From assembly GCF_046097595.1 (NCBI RefSeq), contig NZ_JBJUVG010000003.1, positions 62,001 through 126,000 of the forward strand: DNA of 64,000 nucleotides. Reading direction: 5' to 3'. This DNA is from Peptococcus simiae. Its GTDB lineage: Bacteria; Bacillota; Peptococcia; Peptococcales; Peptococcaceae. Of the stretch, positions 42,446 to 50,547 are shown one piece after another (the first letter of the stretch is position 1; each line of letters starts with the position of its first letter). The position numbers were made by a program, and so were the translations under genes. Under the pieces are notes generated by a model. The model searched no databases. It worked only from the letters and a program-made list of their open reading frames with translations, and was not told the DNA's origin.

Positions 42446-43479
42446 ACCGCCCTCTGGCCCAGGGCGGCATGGGGATTGGTATCTCTCTGGATGGCCTGGC
42501 CGGGGCAGTGGCCCGGGCCGGTGGCCTGGGGGTCCTGTCCTCTGCCTACGCCGGTCTCCACGAGCCGGGCTTCTGGGATGACCCCAAGGGGGTCAGCCTC
42601 AAGGCCCTGACCCGGCGGATTCGCCAGGCCCGGGACCGGGCCGGCGACCGGGGGCTCGTTGGGGTCAATATCATGCGGGCAGTGAGTGATTATAAGGAAC
42701 AAGTCCAGGCAGCCCTGGCCGGCGGTGTCGATGTGATCATCTCCGGCGCCGGCCTGCCCCTGGAATTACCTAAATTGGTCGGCAAGGCCTCGGTCCTCTT
42801 GGCACCGGTGGTCTCCGGCGGCCGGGTGGCCAACCTTATTTGCCGCTACTGGCTCAAGCACGCTAATCGGCTACCGGACCTGGTCGTTGTCGAAGGCCCC
42901 TTTGCCGGCGGCCACCTGGGCTTTAAAGACGAAGAATTAGCGGCTGACCGGGAACCGGCCCTGGCTGACCTGGTCAGAGAGGTCCGGAAGGCCCTGGCCC
43001 CTTACGAAGAAAAAAAGGGCCGGCCCATTCCCATCATTGCCGCCGGTGGCCTGGTCGACCGGGCTGATGTCCAGGCGGCCCTGGAAGTGGCCGATATTGC
43101 CCAGCTGGGCACCCGCTTTATCGCCACCGATGAATGTGATGCCGACCAGGCCTTTAAGGACCGGATTATCCAGGCCCGGGACGAAGACGTCATGGTCATT
43201 GAAAGCCCGGTCGGGATGCCGGGCCGGGCCCTAAAAAGCCCCCTGACCCTGGCCATTGCCCAGGGGGACCGGCGTCCACCGGCGACCTGCTACAAGTGCC
43301 TGGGCCCCTGTAACCCGGCCACGACCCCTTATTGTATATCTCGGGCCCTGGTGGCCTCTGCCCAGGGGGACTGGGAAAATGGCCTCTTCTTTAGCGGGGC
43401 CCATGTTGGAAAAATTAACCGGCAGACCCCGGTCGCCGATGTCTTTACGGAAGTCCTCAGGGAAGGAGGGACCCTATGA
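42421..43479 (+). CDS. FabK/nitronate monooxygenase-family paralogue with cysteine motif
   Basis: A 352-residue FMN-binding TIM-barrel protein of the nitronate monooxygenase/FabK family. It has RPLAQGGMGIGISL, SGAGLPLELPKLV, VVEGPFAGGHLGF (the same AGGH as FabK) and AAGGLVDRADVQAAL. It differs from fabK by a C-terminal extension with four cysteines, CYKCLGPCNPATTPYC, which could bind a metal or iron-sulfur centre. It overlaps fabK by 25 bp and fabD by 4 bp, so it is made with the fatty-acid enzymes. It may be a second enoyl reductase or act on other enoyl or nitro substrates. Confidence 0.8.
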   Translation: MEINGHHLDRPLAQGGMGIGISLDGLAGAVARAGGLGVLSSAYAGLHEPGFWDDPKGVSLKALTRRIRQARDRAGDRGLVGVNIMRAVSDYKEQVQAALAGGVDVIISGAGLPLELPKLVGKASVLLAPVVSGGRVANLICRYWLKHANRLPDLVVVEGPFAGGHLGFKDEELAADREPALADLVREVRKALAPYEEKKGRPIPIIAAGGLVDRADVQAALEVADIAQLGTRFIATDECDADQAFKDRIIQARDEDVMVIESPVGMPGRALKSPLTLAIAQGDRRPPATCYKCLGPCNPATTPYCISRALVASAQGDWENGLFFSGAHVGKINRQTPVADVFTEVLREGGTL

Positions 43480-44405
43480 TCTGTCTACTTTACGCCGGTC
43501 AAGGGAGCCAGGCGGTCGGCATGGGTCTGGACTTTTATGAAGCCGACCCGGACGCCAAGGCCCTTTATGATCGCTACCCTCAAATCCGGGAGGCCTCTTT
43601 TTACGGCCCCCAGGAAAGTCTGAATGAAACGGCCATGACCCAACCGGCCATGGGCCTTTTTGCCGCCGTGGTGACCGATTACCTGACCACCCGCGGTCTT
43701 GCCCCGGATATGGCTATGGGCCTGTCCCTGGGCGAATACAGTGCCCTTTATGCTGCCGGCAGCTTTTCAAGTGACCAGCTGGTTCAACTGCTCGAGGTCC
43801 GGGGGGCTGCCATGCAGGAAGCGGGCCAGCTGAGGCCCGGCGCTATGGCAGCCGTCCTCGGTCTGGACCGGGACCGGGTCGGGGCTATTTGTGCCGACCT
43901 GGCAGCTGAGACCGGCCAGGTCATTGCCCTGGCCAATGATAACGCCCCGGCCCAGCAGGTCATCGGTGGCGAAAAGGCCGCCCTGGAAGAGGCGACCCAG
44001 CGGCTCAAGGCCGCCGGCGCCCGGCGGATTGTGCCCCTGCAGGTGAGCGGGGCCTTCCACACCCCCCTCATGGCCCCGGCTGCAGAAGCCCTGGCCAAGG
44101 CCCTGGCCCAGACCCCGCCCCGGGCCCCCCGGATACCGGTGCTGGCCAATGCCTCAGCTGGCCGGCTGGCCGATGATGGGGTGACAGAGAGCCTGCTTGC
44201 CCAGCTGACCTCCCCCGTCCGCCTGGTGGAGAGCTTTGAACAAGCCGCCGCCCTGGGGGCCCGGACCTTTATTGAAATTGGCCCGGGCAAGGTCCTGACC
44301 GGCCTGGTCCGGAAGGCCCTGGGCCGGGACCTGGCGGTGTATGCTGTAGAAACCCTGGCAGAGGCAGATGACCTACTGGCCTATTTAGGAGGAAAAGATG
44401 ACTGA
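43476..44405 (+). CDS. fabD: Malonyl-CoA:ACP transacylase
   Basis: Loads malonyl groups on ACP. The 309-residue protein has LYAGQGSQAVGMG at the start, the nucleophile Ser in GLSLGEYSALYAAG, and the base His in SGAFHTPLM. It overlaps neighbours on both sides (4 bp and 8 bp). Confidence 0.96.
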   Translation: MICLLYAGQGSQAVGMGLDFYEADPDAKALYDRYPQIREASFYGPQESLNETAMTQPAMGLFAAVVTDYLTTRGLAPDMAMGLSLGEYSALYAAGSFSSDQLVQLLEVRGAAMQEAGQLRPGAMAAVLGLDRDRVGAICADLAAETGQVIALANDNAPAQQVIGGEKAALEEATQRLKAAGARRIVPLQVSGAFHTPLMAPAAEALAKALAQTPPRAPRIPVLANASAGRLADDGVTESLLAQLTSPVRLVESFEQAAALGARTFIEIGPGKVLTGLVRKALGRDLAVYAVETLAEADDLLAYLGGKDD

Positions 44406-45126
44406 AGCAAAGAAAACCGTCCTGGTCACCGGGGCTACCGGTGACATCGGCCGGGCCATTGTGGCAGCCTTAACTGAAGCGGGCTGGCAGGTCCTGGCCC
44501 ACTACCATGCCAACCAAAAAGCCGCTGATGACCTGGTCCAGACCTATGAGGCCATCCCCCTTCAGGCTGACCTGAGCCAGCCCGGAGCAGCCAGCGACCT
44601 GGTAGACGCTGCCCTGGAGGCGGTGGGCCATATCGATGCCCTGGTCAATAATGCCGGCGTCACCAGAGATGGCATGCTGATGAAAATGACCGATGAAGAC
44701 TATTTCACCGTCATGAATGCCAACCTCTACTCCGCCTTTGCCACCTGTCGGGCCCTCTGCCGGCCCATGATGCGCCAGCGCCATGGGCGAATTGTCAACA
44801 TGGCCTCGGTGGTCGGCCTGACCGGCAACAGTGCCCAGGCCAATTATGCCGCCAGTAAGGCCGGCCTCATCGGCTTGACCAAGAGTCTAGCCCGGGAACT
44901 GGCCCCGCGGGGCATTACCGCGAATGCGGTGGCACCGGGCTTTATAGAAACCAAGATGACCGCGGTCCTCCCGGGAGAAGTCAAAGACAAGAGCCTCAAC
45001 CGGATTCCCCTGGCCCGCTTTGGCCAGCCGGAAGACGTGGCCCAGGCCGTGGCCTTTTTACTGGACGACCGGGCTGCCTATATCACTGGCCAAGTGCTGG
45101 CGGTAGATGGCGGCATGGTCATGTAG
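44398..45126 (+). CDS. fabG: 3-oxoacyl-ACP reductase
   Basis: NADPH-dependent short-chain dehydrogenase reducing 3-ketoacyl-ACP. The 242-residue protein has the nucleotide motif TGATGDIGRAI, NNAGVTRDGMLMKM, and the YxxxK pair in NYAASKAG. It begins inside fabD and ends 8 bp before fabF. Confidence 0.96.
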   Translation: MTEAKKTVLVTGATGDIGRAIVAALTEAGWQVLAHYHANQKAADDLVQTYEAIPLQADLSQPGAASDLVDAALEAVGHIDALVNNAGVTRDGMLMKMTDEDYFTVMNANLYSAFATCRALCRPMMRQRHGRIVNMASVVGLTGNSAQANYAASKAGLIGLTKSLARELAPRGITANAVAPGFIETKMTAVLPGEVKDKSLNRIPLARFGQPEDVAQAVAFLLDDRAAYITGQVLAVDGGMVM

Positions 45127-45134
45127 GAGGAATT

Positions 45135-46364
45135 ATGAAAAGACGAGTCGTCATTACCGGTATCGGTACCATTAATAGCATTGGCAAGGATGCAGCCAGC
45201 ACCTGGTCGGCCGTGGTAGAAGGCCGGCATGGGGTGGCCCCCATCAGCCATTACGATACAAGCGGCCGCCGGGTGACCCTGGCCGCCGAAGTGAAAGACT
45301 ATGACCCGGAAAACTACTTTTCCGGCAAGGAGGCCCGGCACCTGGACCCCTATATCCAGTTTGCCCTGGTGGCGGCCCGGGAGGCCTTGGCAGATGCCGG
45401 GGACCTGGCTGTAGACCCCTACCGGCTGGGGACCATTATCGCCTCCGGTATCGGGGGCCTTTCCACCATTGAAAAGGAAGACCGCCGGGTGGCCCCGGAC
45501 AATAAGTTTGACCGGGTAACCCCTTACTTTATTCCTATGGTTATTTCCAATATGGGCGCGGCCCATGTCGCCATGTTGGCCGGGGCCAAGGGGCCCTCTA
45601 TGTCCGTTGCGACCGCCTGTGCCTCTTCAACGACGGCAGTGGGCCAGGGCTTCCGGATGATCCGGGACGGCTACCAGGATGCCATGTTGGTCGGCGGTTG
45701 TGAGGCCAGCATTACCCCCCTGGCCATCGGGGGGTTTACCGCCATGCGGGCCCTCCATATGGGGGCGGACCCTGACCGGGCCTCAATCCCCTTTGACCAG
45801 GACCGGTCCGGCTTTGTCATGGGGGAAGGGGCGGCTGTCCTGGTCCTCGAAGAAGCCGACCGGGCCCAGGCCCGGGGGGCCAAGATTTATGCAGAGCTGG
45901 TCGGCTATGGCGAAAGCTGTGATGCCCACCATATTACCGCACCGGCAGAAGACGGCGAGGCCGCTGCAAAAGCCATCCGCCAGGCCCTTGATGAAAGTGG
46001 TCTGACACCGGCAGATGTAGACTATATCAATGCTCACGGCACCTCGACCCCCTTAAACGATCAAATCGAAAGCCGGGTCTTTAACCGGGCCTTTGCAGGG
46101 CAAGTGCCCCTGGTTAGCTCCACCAAGGCCCTGACCGGCCACCTGCTCGGGGCCGTTGGGGCCCTGGAGAGCCTTATTTGCGCCCAGGCCCTGGTCCATA
46201 ATTACGCACCGGGCCAGTTCGGCACAGCCCAGCAGGACCCGGCCTGCCCAGTTCCCCTGGCCAAGGGGGGAGAGCCGGTGGCTGCTGCCCTCACCAATAC
46301 CCTGGGCTTTGGCGGCCATAACGCCTGCCTGGTCTTGAAAAAATGGGAGGGCTGCCATGCTTGA
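45135..46364 (+). CDS. fabF: Beta-ketoacyl-ACP synthase II
   Basis: Elongating condensing enzyme. The 409-residue protein has the catalytic Cys in TACASSTTAVGQ and the His pair in NAHGTSTPLND and TKALTGHLLGAVG. The start follows TAGGAGGAATT. It ends 8 bp inside fabZ. Confidence 0.96.
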   Translation: MKRRVVITGIGTINSIGKDAASTWSAVVEGRHGVAPISHYDTSGRRVTLAAEVKDYDPENYFSGKEARHLDPYIQFALVAAREALADAGDLAVDPYRLGTIIASGIGGLSTIEKEDRRVAPDNKFDRVTPYFIPMVISNMGAAHVAMLAGAKGPSMSVATACASSTTAVGQGFRMIRDGYQDAMLVGGCEASITPLAIGGFTAMRALHMGADPDRASIPFDQDRSGFVMGEGAAVLVLEEADRAQARGAKIYAELVGYGESCDAHHITAPAEDGEAAAKAIRQALDESGLTPADVDYINAHGTSTPLNDQIESRVFNRAFAGQVPLVSSTKALTGHLLGAVGALESLICAQALVHNYAPGQFGTAQQDPACPVPLAKGGEPVAAALTNTLGFGGHNACLVLKKWEGCHA

Positions 46365-46797
46365 TTTTGAAGCCATCCAGGCCATCCTTCCCCACCGGGC
46401 CCCCTTCCTGCTCATTGACCGGGCTTTAGAGGTCAACCCTGGCCAGTCGGCCAAGGCCCTCCGGGCGGTCAGTGGGAATGAATGGTTTTTCCATGGCCAC
46501 TTTCCCAGCAAGGCCGTCATGCCTGGGGTCCTTATTATTGAGGCGCTGGCCCAAACTGGCGCCCTAGCCATTTTACAGGGCCCAGACCAGGGGGGGATCG
46601 CCCTCCTGGCCGGGATCAATAAGGCCCGCTTCCATACCCCGGTCCGGCCGGGGGATACCCTGACCCTTTCCGTTGAGTTGACCAAAAGGCGGGGCCCTAT
46701 CGGCATGGGCCAGGCCCTGGCTGTCAATCAAAAGGAGGAGAAGGTGGCCTCCTGTGAACTGATCTTTGCCGTTGACCAGGAAAATAAAAATAACTAG
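46357..46797 (+). CDS. fabZ: 3-hydroxyacyl-ACP dehydratase FabZ
   Basis: Hotdog-fold dehydratase acting on 3-hydroxyacyl-ACP. The 146-residue protein has the catalytic His in GHFPSKAVMPGVLIIEALAQ together with the Glu of that segment. It is the last gene of the operon. No fabA, fabM or second fabZ-type isomerase is seen, so how cis-unsaturated chains would be made is not shown by this operon. Confidence 0.95.
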   Translation: MLDFEAIQAILPHRAPFLLIDRALEVNPGQSAKALRAVSGNEWFFHGHFPSKAVMPGVLIIEALAQTGALAILQGPDQGGIALLAGINKARFHTPVRPGDTLTLSVELTKRRGPIGMGQALAVNQKEEKVASCELIFAVDQENKNN

Positions 46798-46804
46798 CTA
46801 TACA

Positions 46805-46844
46805 AAGAAACCAGTCGACCTGGATCCAGGTCGACTGGTTTCTT
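46805..46844. terminator. Probable terminator of the fab operon
   Basis: A perfect 20-bp-arm palindrome centred on GGATCC, just after fabZ and before the converging mntP. T tracts are weak on both sides, so termination strength is uncertain. Confidence 0.65.
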
Positions 46845-46870
46845 GATGATAAAGGATAGGTCCGATACCC

Positions 46871-47410
46871 TTAAAAGAGCTGGCTGGCCGCCACAAGCAG
46901 TAAGAGAATCCCCCCAACCCATTCAGCCTTGTTGCCTAAAAATCGGCCCAGGGGCCGGGCCAAGAGGACGGTTAGGGCTACCAGGACAGCCGTTGTGGCC
47001 CCAATGACCAGGACATAGACCAGGGGGGTGCCGGCAGCCCCGAAGGAGACTCCGACAAAAAAGGCATCAATGGCTGTTGCCACCGCCTGGCTGGTCAGGA
47101 CCCAGAGGCTCAGGGTCTGTAAGTTGCAGGCGGCCTCGCCCTTGCGGGCCTCGCGCAGCATATTGAGGCCGATTAAGGCCAGGACAGCGGCCACCACATA
47201 AGAGCCATAAGAGCCGATGATATGGGCCAAGCCAATGCCCGGCCCGTAGCCCAGGGTGGGCATAAGGGCCTGGAAGGCCCCAAAGAAAACAGGCATCAGC
47301 CACAGGCGGCGCTGGTCGCCGCCGGCCAGGCCTAAAATATTACATAGGGCGACGGCACAGGCATCCATCGACAGGCCTGCCCCAATTAAAATAACCTCAA
47401 AAATCCCCAT
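46871..47410 (-). CDS. mntP: Manganese efflux pump MntP
   Basis: A 179-residue protein with about six membrane helices. It has two related acidic motifs, GLSMDACAVALCN near the N-terminus and ATAIDAFFVGVSFG in the middle, typical of MntP (YebN), which exports Mn(II). The start has AAGGAGGACTT upstream. The 5' leader is short and I see no yybP-ykoY manganese riboswitch. Confidence 0.9.
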   Translation of the reverse strand: MGIFEVILIGAGLSMDACAVALCNILGLAGGDQRRLWLMPVFFGAFQALMPTLGYGPGIGLAHIIGSYGSYVVAAVLALIGLNMLREARKGEAACNLQTLSLWVLTSQAVATAIDAFFVGVSFGAAGTPLVYVLVIGATTAVLVALTVLLARPLGRFLGNKAEWVGGILLLLVAASQLF

Positions 47411-47444
47411 AAGTCCTCCTTATTCCCTTGCACCTCTACCTGCC

Positions 47445-47473
47445 AGTATACCATAGGTTCGGAAAAATATAAA
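47445..47473 (-). promoter_or_regulatory. Promoter of mntP
   Basis: On the minus strand TTTATA (47468-47473) and TATACT (47445-47450), spacer 17 bp. Confidence 0.65.
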
Positions 47474-47488
47474 AGAAGGTATAAATCC

Positions 47489-47517
47489 TTGTAAGCAGCT
47501 CCGATCGGGCTTATACT
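47489..47517 (+). promoter_or_regulatory. Promoter of the second stalk-domain gene
   Basis: TTGTAA (47489-47494) and TATACT (47512-47517), spacer 17 bp. Confidence 0.7.
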
Positions 47518-47562
47518 AAAAATAATAATAGCCAGCCCCTAGCGGGCGGAAGGGAGTCTTTT

Positions 47563-48468
47563 ATGCTAAAAAAAATCATTGCCGGCTGCCTGGTCCTGGG
47601 CCTCTGCTGGCTACCCGGTCCGGCCAAGGCCGATGGAGACCTGGCGCTGAGGATCAACGGTGACCTGATTGAGGCCAGTCCGGACATGGGCGCCCCCTTT
47701 ATTAATGCCGATAACCGGACCATGCTCCCCCTGCGGATGGTTAACAACTACCTCAGGCTGGACACCGCCTGGTCTGAAGGTGGAAAAATCGTCGTCAGCG
47801 GCAGCAATGGCGTCTCCCTCACCTTGCAGGTCGGGCAAACCAGTTACCAGGATCAGGGGGAGACCAAGACCCTCTACAGTGCCCCGGTCATCAAGGATGG
47901 CCGGACTTACCTGCCGGCCCGGAACCTGGCAGAAATCTACGGCAGCATCCAGTGGTCGGAGGGAACCGTTTCCATCTATCCCGGGCAAAAGAACCCGCCC
48001 AGCTACCAGGTGGACGCCAGCGGCCAGGTGGCCCGCAGCCTGGCGAGCGACCGGACCCTCCTGCCCCTGTCTGATGGAAGAACTCTGTCACCCATCCAGG
48101 ACTTTATTGTTAAGCAGAAGGTCATCCGGGGAGAGACCTACCTCCTCATCAACTACAACCACGTCCACTCCAACATGAGCACCCTCTATAAGGACACCGG
48201 TGACCGCTTGGTTAAAATAGCTGACCGGGTCAATGCCACGTCATCCTTTACCTTAAATGACCGCTACCTCTATTATACAGACGGGACTTCCCAGGGCCCC
48301 TGGTCATCGGGCATCCGACCGAATGTGGTCTACCGCCTGGACCTTCAAAGCGGCCAGGGCCCGGTGGAAAAAGAACTGCCATTTGATGTCAACAAGGCCG
48401 TTTTAGAATGGACAGACCAGCAGCTACATGCCCTGACCCCGGACGGCAACCGGCTTTTTATCGCTTAA
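47563..48468 (+). CDS. Secreted stalk-domain (copper amine oxidase N-like) protein
   Basis: A 301-residue protein with a signal peptide (KKIIAGCLVLGLCWLPG, cleavage near AKA) and a stalk domain at about 25-150 (NADNRTMLPLRMVNNYL, then YLPARNLAEIYGSIQWSEG). The C-terminal part has strand-rich sequence (DRYLYYTDGTS, VVYRLDLQSG) like a short propeller segment. It resembles the 34494-36080 protein in plan but is shorter. No catalytic domain is seen; it is probably a surface or wall protein. Confidence 0.72.
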   Translation: MLKKIIAGCLVLGLCWLPGPAKADGDLALRINGDLIEASPDMGAPFINADNRTMLPLRMVNNYLRLDTAWSEGGKIVVSGSNGVSLTLQVGQTSYQDQGETKTLYSAPVIKDGRTYLPARNLAEIYGSIQWSEGTVSIYPGQKNPPSYQVDASGQVARSLASDRTLLPLSDGRTLSPIQDFIVKQKVIRGETYLLINYNHVHSNMSTLYKDTGDRLVKIADRVNATSSFTLNDRYLYYTDGTSQGPWSSGIRPNVVYRLDLQSGQGPVEKELPFDVNKAVLEWTDQQLHALTPDGNRLFIA

Positions 48469-48514
48469 AAGTAGCGGGGAAGAGAGACGAATACCTCCTC
48501 AGCCTGATTGTCTG

Positions 48515-48543
48515 TTGGCAATTGGGCTGAATTTTCGTATAAT
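48515..48543 (+). promoter_or_regulatory. Promoter of the Fic-like gene
   Basis: TTGGCA (48515-48520) and a perfect TATAAT (48538-48543), spacer 17 bp. Confidence 0.8.
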
Positions 48544-48604
48544 AGACCCAAGAGATACAGGTAATACTGGAACGGATCGGAATCTGAAATGGAGGTAGTT
48601 TATC

Positions 48605-49522
48605 ATGGCGTATATGTCAGTGAAACAAGCGGCCGAAAAATGGCAGATTGACGAAGACCTGGTGGTTGAATTCTGCCAAGACGGGTCCCTGGTCGGCGTG
48701 GTCAAAGAAGGACGGACCTTCTTTATCCCGGAAGAGGCCATCTGCCCGGTCATCCCCCCCAACCTGGAAGCCCGCCCCTCTTCACCGGAATATGAAGACC
48801 TGATTGGCCGGATTGATGAGAAAAATGAAGCCCGCAAGGCCTGTGAAGTTAAAAATCCGGAAAAAATGGCCGCCTTTGAAAAAGACTTCAAGACCACCTT
48901 TGTCTATGAATGTGGCGCCATTAGCGGCAATCCCCTGAGCCGGGATGAAGTAGCCACCATCCTTGAGGGCCAAGTGGTCGCCGGCCAGCCCCTGCTGGCC
49001 CACCTGCAAGTGGTCGGCTTGAGCGATGCTTATGACCATATGAAAGACCTGGTCGACAAACGGGTCCCCCTGTCTGAAAAGATCATCAAGGACCTGCACG
49101 GCCTCATCATGGTTGACAAGCCCGCTGAACGGGGCAAGTACCGGCTGGAATCCATCCACGTCCTGGGTGCCTACCACCAACCGCCGGAAGCCGACCGGGT
49201 CCCGGCCAAAATGGCCAAGCAGCTGGGTAAGTTCATCAACCCCCAACTCCATGCCGTTGAAAGCGCCGTCCTCTTCCTGATGAAATTTGACGGCATCCGC
49301 CCCTTTATGGATGCCAATGGCCGGGTTGGCCGCCTGCTCTTAAACTTTATGCTCCTCCAGCAGGGCTATCCGGCAGTGAGCATCTCCCCCAAAGACCGGG
49401 ATGCCTTCTACGCCGCCATCGATACCTACTACCGTGACCAGACCTCAGCCCCCATGGTTGAGCTCATCGCCCAATATATGGAACAGCAACTGGATGACTA
49501 CAAGGCCGCCTGCCAGGCCTAA
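48605..49522 (+). CDS. Fic-fold protein with degenerate active site and N-terminal HTH-like domain
   Basis: A 305-residue protein. Residues about 1-50 look like an excisionase/MerR-type helix-turn-helix (MSVKQAAEKWQIDEDLVVEF). Residues about 95-300 are a Fic domain: the flap region HGLIMVDKPAERGKYR and the signature loop at 231-243. The signature reads IRPFMDANGRVGR, where active Fic enzymes have HPFxxGNGRxxR, so the catalytic His is Arg232 and the first Gly is Ala. The inhibitory helix motif, usually SxxxEGN, reads CGAISGN (S107 for Glu). AMP-transferase activity is therefore unlikely; it may bind nucleotides or regulate. It is monocistronic. Confidence 0.82.
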   Translation: MAYMSVKQAAEKWQIDEDLVVEFCQDGSLVGVVKEGRTFFIPEEAICPVIPPNLEARPSSPEYEDLIGRIDEKNEARKACEVKNPEKMAAFEKDFKTTFVYECGAISGNPLSRDEVATILEGQVVAGQPLLAHLQVVGLSDAYDHMKDLVDKRVPLSEKIIKDLHGLIMVDKPAERGKYRLESIHVLGAYHQPPEADRVPAKMAKQLGKFINPQLHAVESAVLFLMKFDGIRPFMDANGRVGRLLLNFMLLQQGYPAVSISPKDRDAFYAAIDTYYRDQTSAPMVELIAQYMEQQLDDYKAACQA

Positions 49523-49533
49523 GTTCCATCACT

Positions 49534-49565
49534 AGGCCCCCTTTCCAAGGAAGGGGGCCTTTTTC
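49534..49565 (+). terminator. Terminator of the Fic-like gene
   Basis: AGGCCCCCTTT-CCAAGG-AAGGGGGCCT followed by TTTTT. Confidence 0.88.
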
Positions 49566-49585
49566 AATAAAACAATTAGAAAATA

Positions 49586-49657
49586 ATCTAAATAGATATT
49601 GACGTTTGCTTGCCACCCCTTTCTATTTAGATAAAAATCTAAATAGAAAGGGGTGGC
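49586..49657 (+). repeat. Operator region: 21-bp inverted repeat plus third half-repeat copy
   Basis: A perfect inverted repeat has arms 49612-49632 and 49637-49657 with loop AAAA. The inner part of each arm holds the palindromic core TCTAAATAGA/TCTATTTAGA; a third copy, ATCTAAATAGA, lies upstream at 49586-49596. A TTGACG (49599-49604) suggests a promoter with a weak -10 near 49622, so the arms cover it. This is the expected operator site of the following ArsR-type repressor. The right arm also contains the ribosome binding site. Confidence 0.85.
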
Positions 49658-49664
49658 CATCTTG

Positions 49665-49931
49665 ATGGACAAGACCTTTAAGGCCTTAGCGGACAGCCAG
49701 CGGCGGGAAATGCTCAAGCTCCTCCGGGCCGGCCCTATGGCTGCCGGGGAAATTGGTGCCCACTTTGACCTGACCGGGGCTACGGTATCCTACCACCTGT
49801 CTATTTTAAAGGCCGCTGACCTGGTCCGGGCGGATAAAGAGGGGAACCGGGTGATTTACAGCCTGAATACTTCTGTTTTTGAAGACCTGCTGGTCTTTAT
49901 GGCAAGCTTTAAGGAGGATATCCATGAATAA
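49665..49931 (+). CDS. ArsR-family repressor, SdpR-like
   Basis: An 88-residue winged-helix protein (FKALADSQRREMLKLLRAG, recognition region GATVSYHLSILKAADLV, wing RADKEGNRVIYSLN). The metal-binding cysteines of classical ArsR are absent. Sequence and pairing with an SdpI-like membrane protein (8-bp overlap) match the Bacillus SdpR-SdpI autorepressor-immunity pair. The ATG at 49665 is preferred (GGGGTGG 8 bases upstream); TTG 49662 and GTG 49653 are alternatives. Autoregulation through the adjacent inverted repeat is inferred. Confidence 0.85.
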   Translation: MDKTFKALADSQRREMLKLLRAGPMAAGEIGAHFDLTGATVSYHLSILKAADLVRADKEGNRVIYSLNTSVFEDLLVFMASFKEDIHE

Positions 49932-50547
49932 GCGTCTTTATATCTTAGGCCTCTTACTGATTGGCCTCAGCCTGGCCTATGGCCTCTATTATTACGATCA
50001 ATTGCCGGATCCGATGGCCGTTCACCTGTCTTTTGACAATACACCGGACCGCTGGCAGGGAAAATTATCGACCATTTGGGGCCTGCCGGTCTTTTTCGCC
50101 GCCATAGAAACCCTCATGTTTTTTAGCGCCCGGCAGAGTCCCCAGGTACACCCGATGATGCAGGCCATTTCTCTCTTAGCTGTACCTGTTATTGGCCTAG
50201 TGATCACTATGATGATGGTCCAGTTTAACTTAGGGGCTGATTTTTCCGTTCGTCGGGGCGTCCTCCTCCTCTTGGGAGGCCTTTTTTTGGCCATCGGCAA
50301 CTATCTGCCCAAGACACCACCCAATGATTTTTACGGCTATCGCTTTCCCTGGACCGGCCGGTCACCGGTGGTCTGGGCGAAAACCCAACGGCTGGGCGGC
50401 TACCTCTTTATAGGGGCCGGCTTTCTGGCTCTGTTAGCCGGTATCACTGATATGCCGGCCCTCATGGTCCTGGCCCTCATAGGTATTTTTGTGGCGGCTA
50501 TTCTGCCTGTAGTCTATGCCTGGCGGCTTGACCGGCAGCTGTCCTAA
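49924..50547 (+). CDS. SdpI-like membrane protein (DUF1648/SdpI family)
   Basis: A 207-residue protein with about six membrane helices. The N-terminal part has the DUF1648 pattern YYDQLPDPMAVHLSFDNTPD, and the C-terminal part has GNYLPKTPPNDFYGYRFPW and the W.KT.R.GG-like VWAKTQRLGGYLFIGAG typical of SdpI. In Bacillus, SdpI gives immunity to a killing peptide and also holds SdpR at the membrane. No sdpABC toxin genes are in the window, so immunity against foreign peptides or another envelope role is possible. Confidence 0.82.
   Translation: MNKRLYILGLLLIGLSLAYGLYYYDQLPDPMAVHLSFDNTPDRWQGKLSTIWGLPVFFAAIETLMFFSARQSPQVHPMMQAISLLAVPVIGLVITMMMVQFNLGADFSVRRGVLLLLGGLFLAIGNYLPKTPPNDFYGYRFPWTGRSPVVWAKTQRLGGYLFIGAGFLALLAGITDMPALMVLALIGIFVAAILPVVYAWRLDRQLS

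Noticed and set aside
46805..46844. Long perfect palindrome after fabZ as a recombination or attachment site
   Set aside because: Its position between converging genes with stem-loop form fits a terminator; no integrase or direct repeats are nearby.
47411..47444. Manganese (yybP-ykoY) riboswitch before mntP
   Set aside because: The predicted promoter leaves too short a leader, and no aptamer motif is visible.
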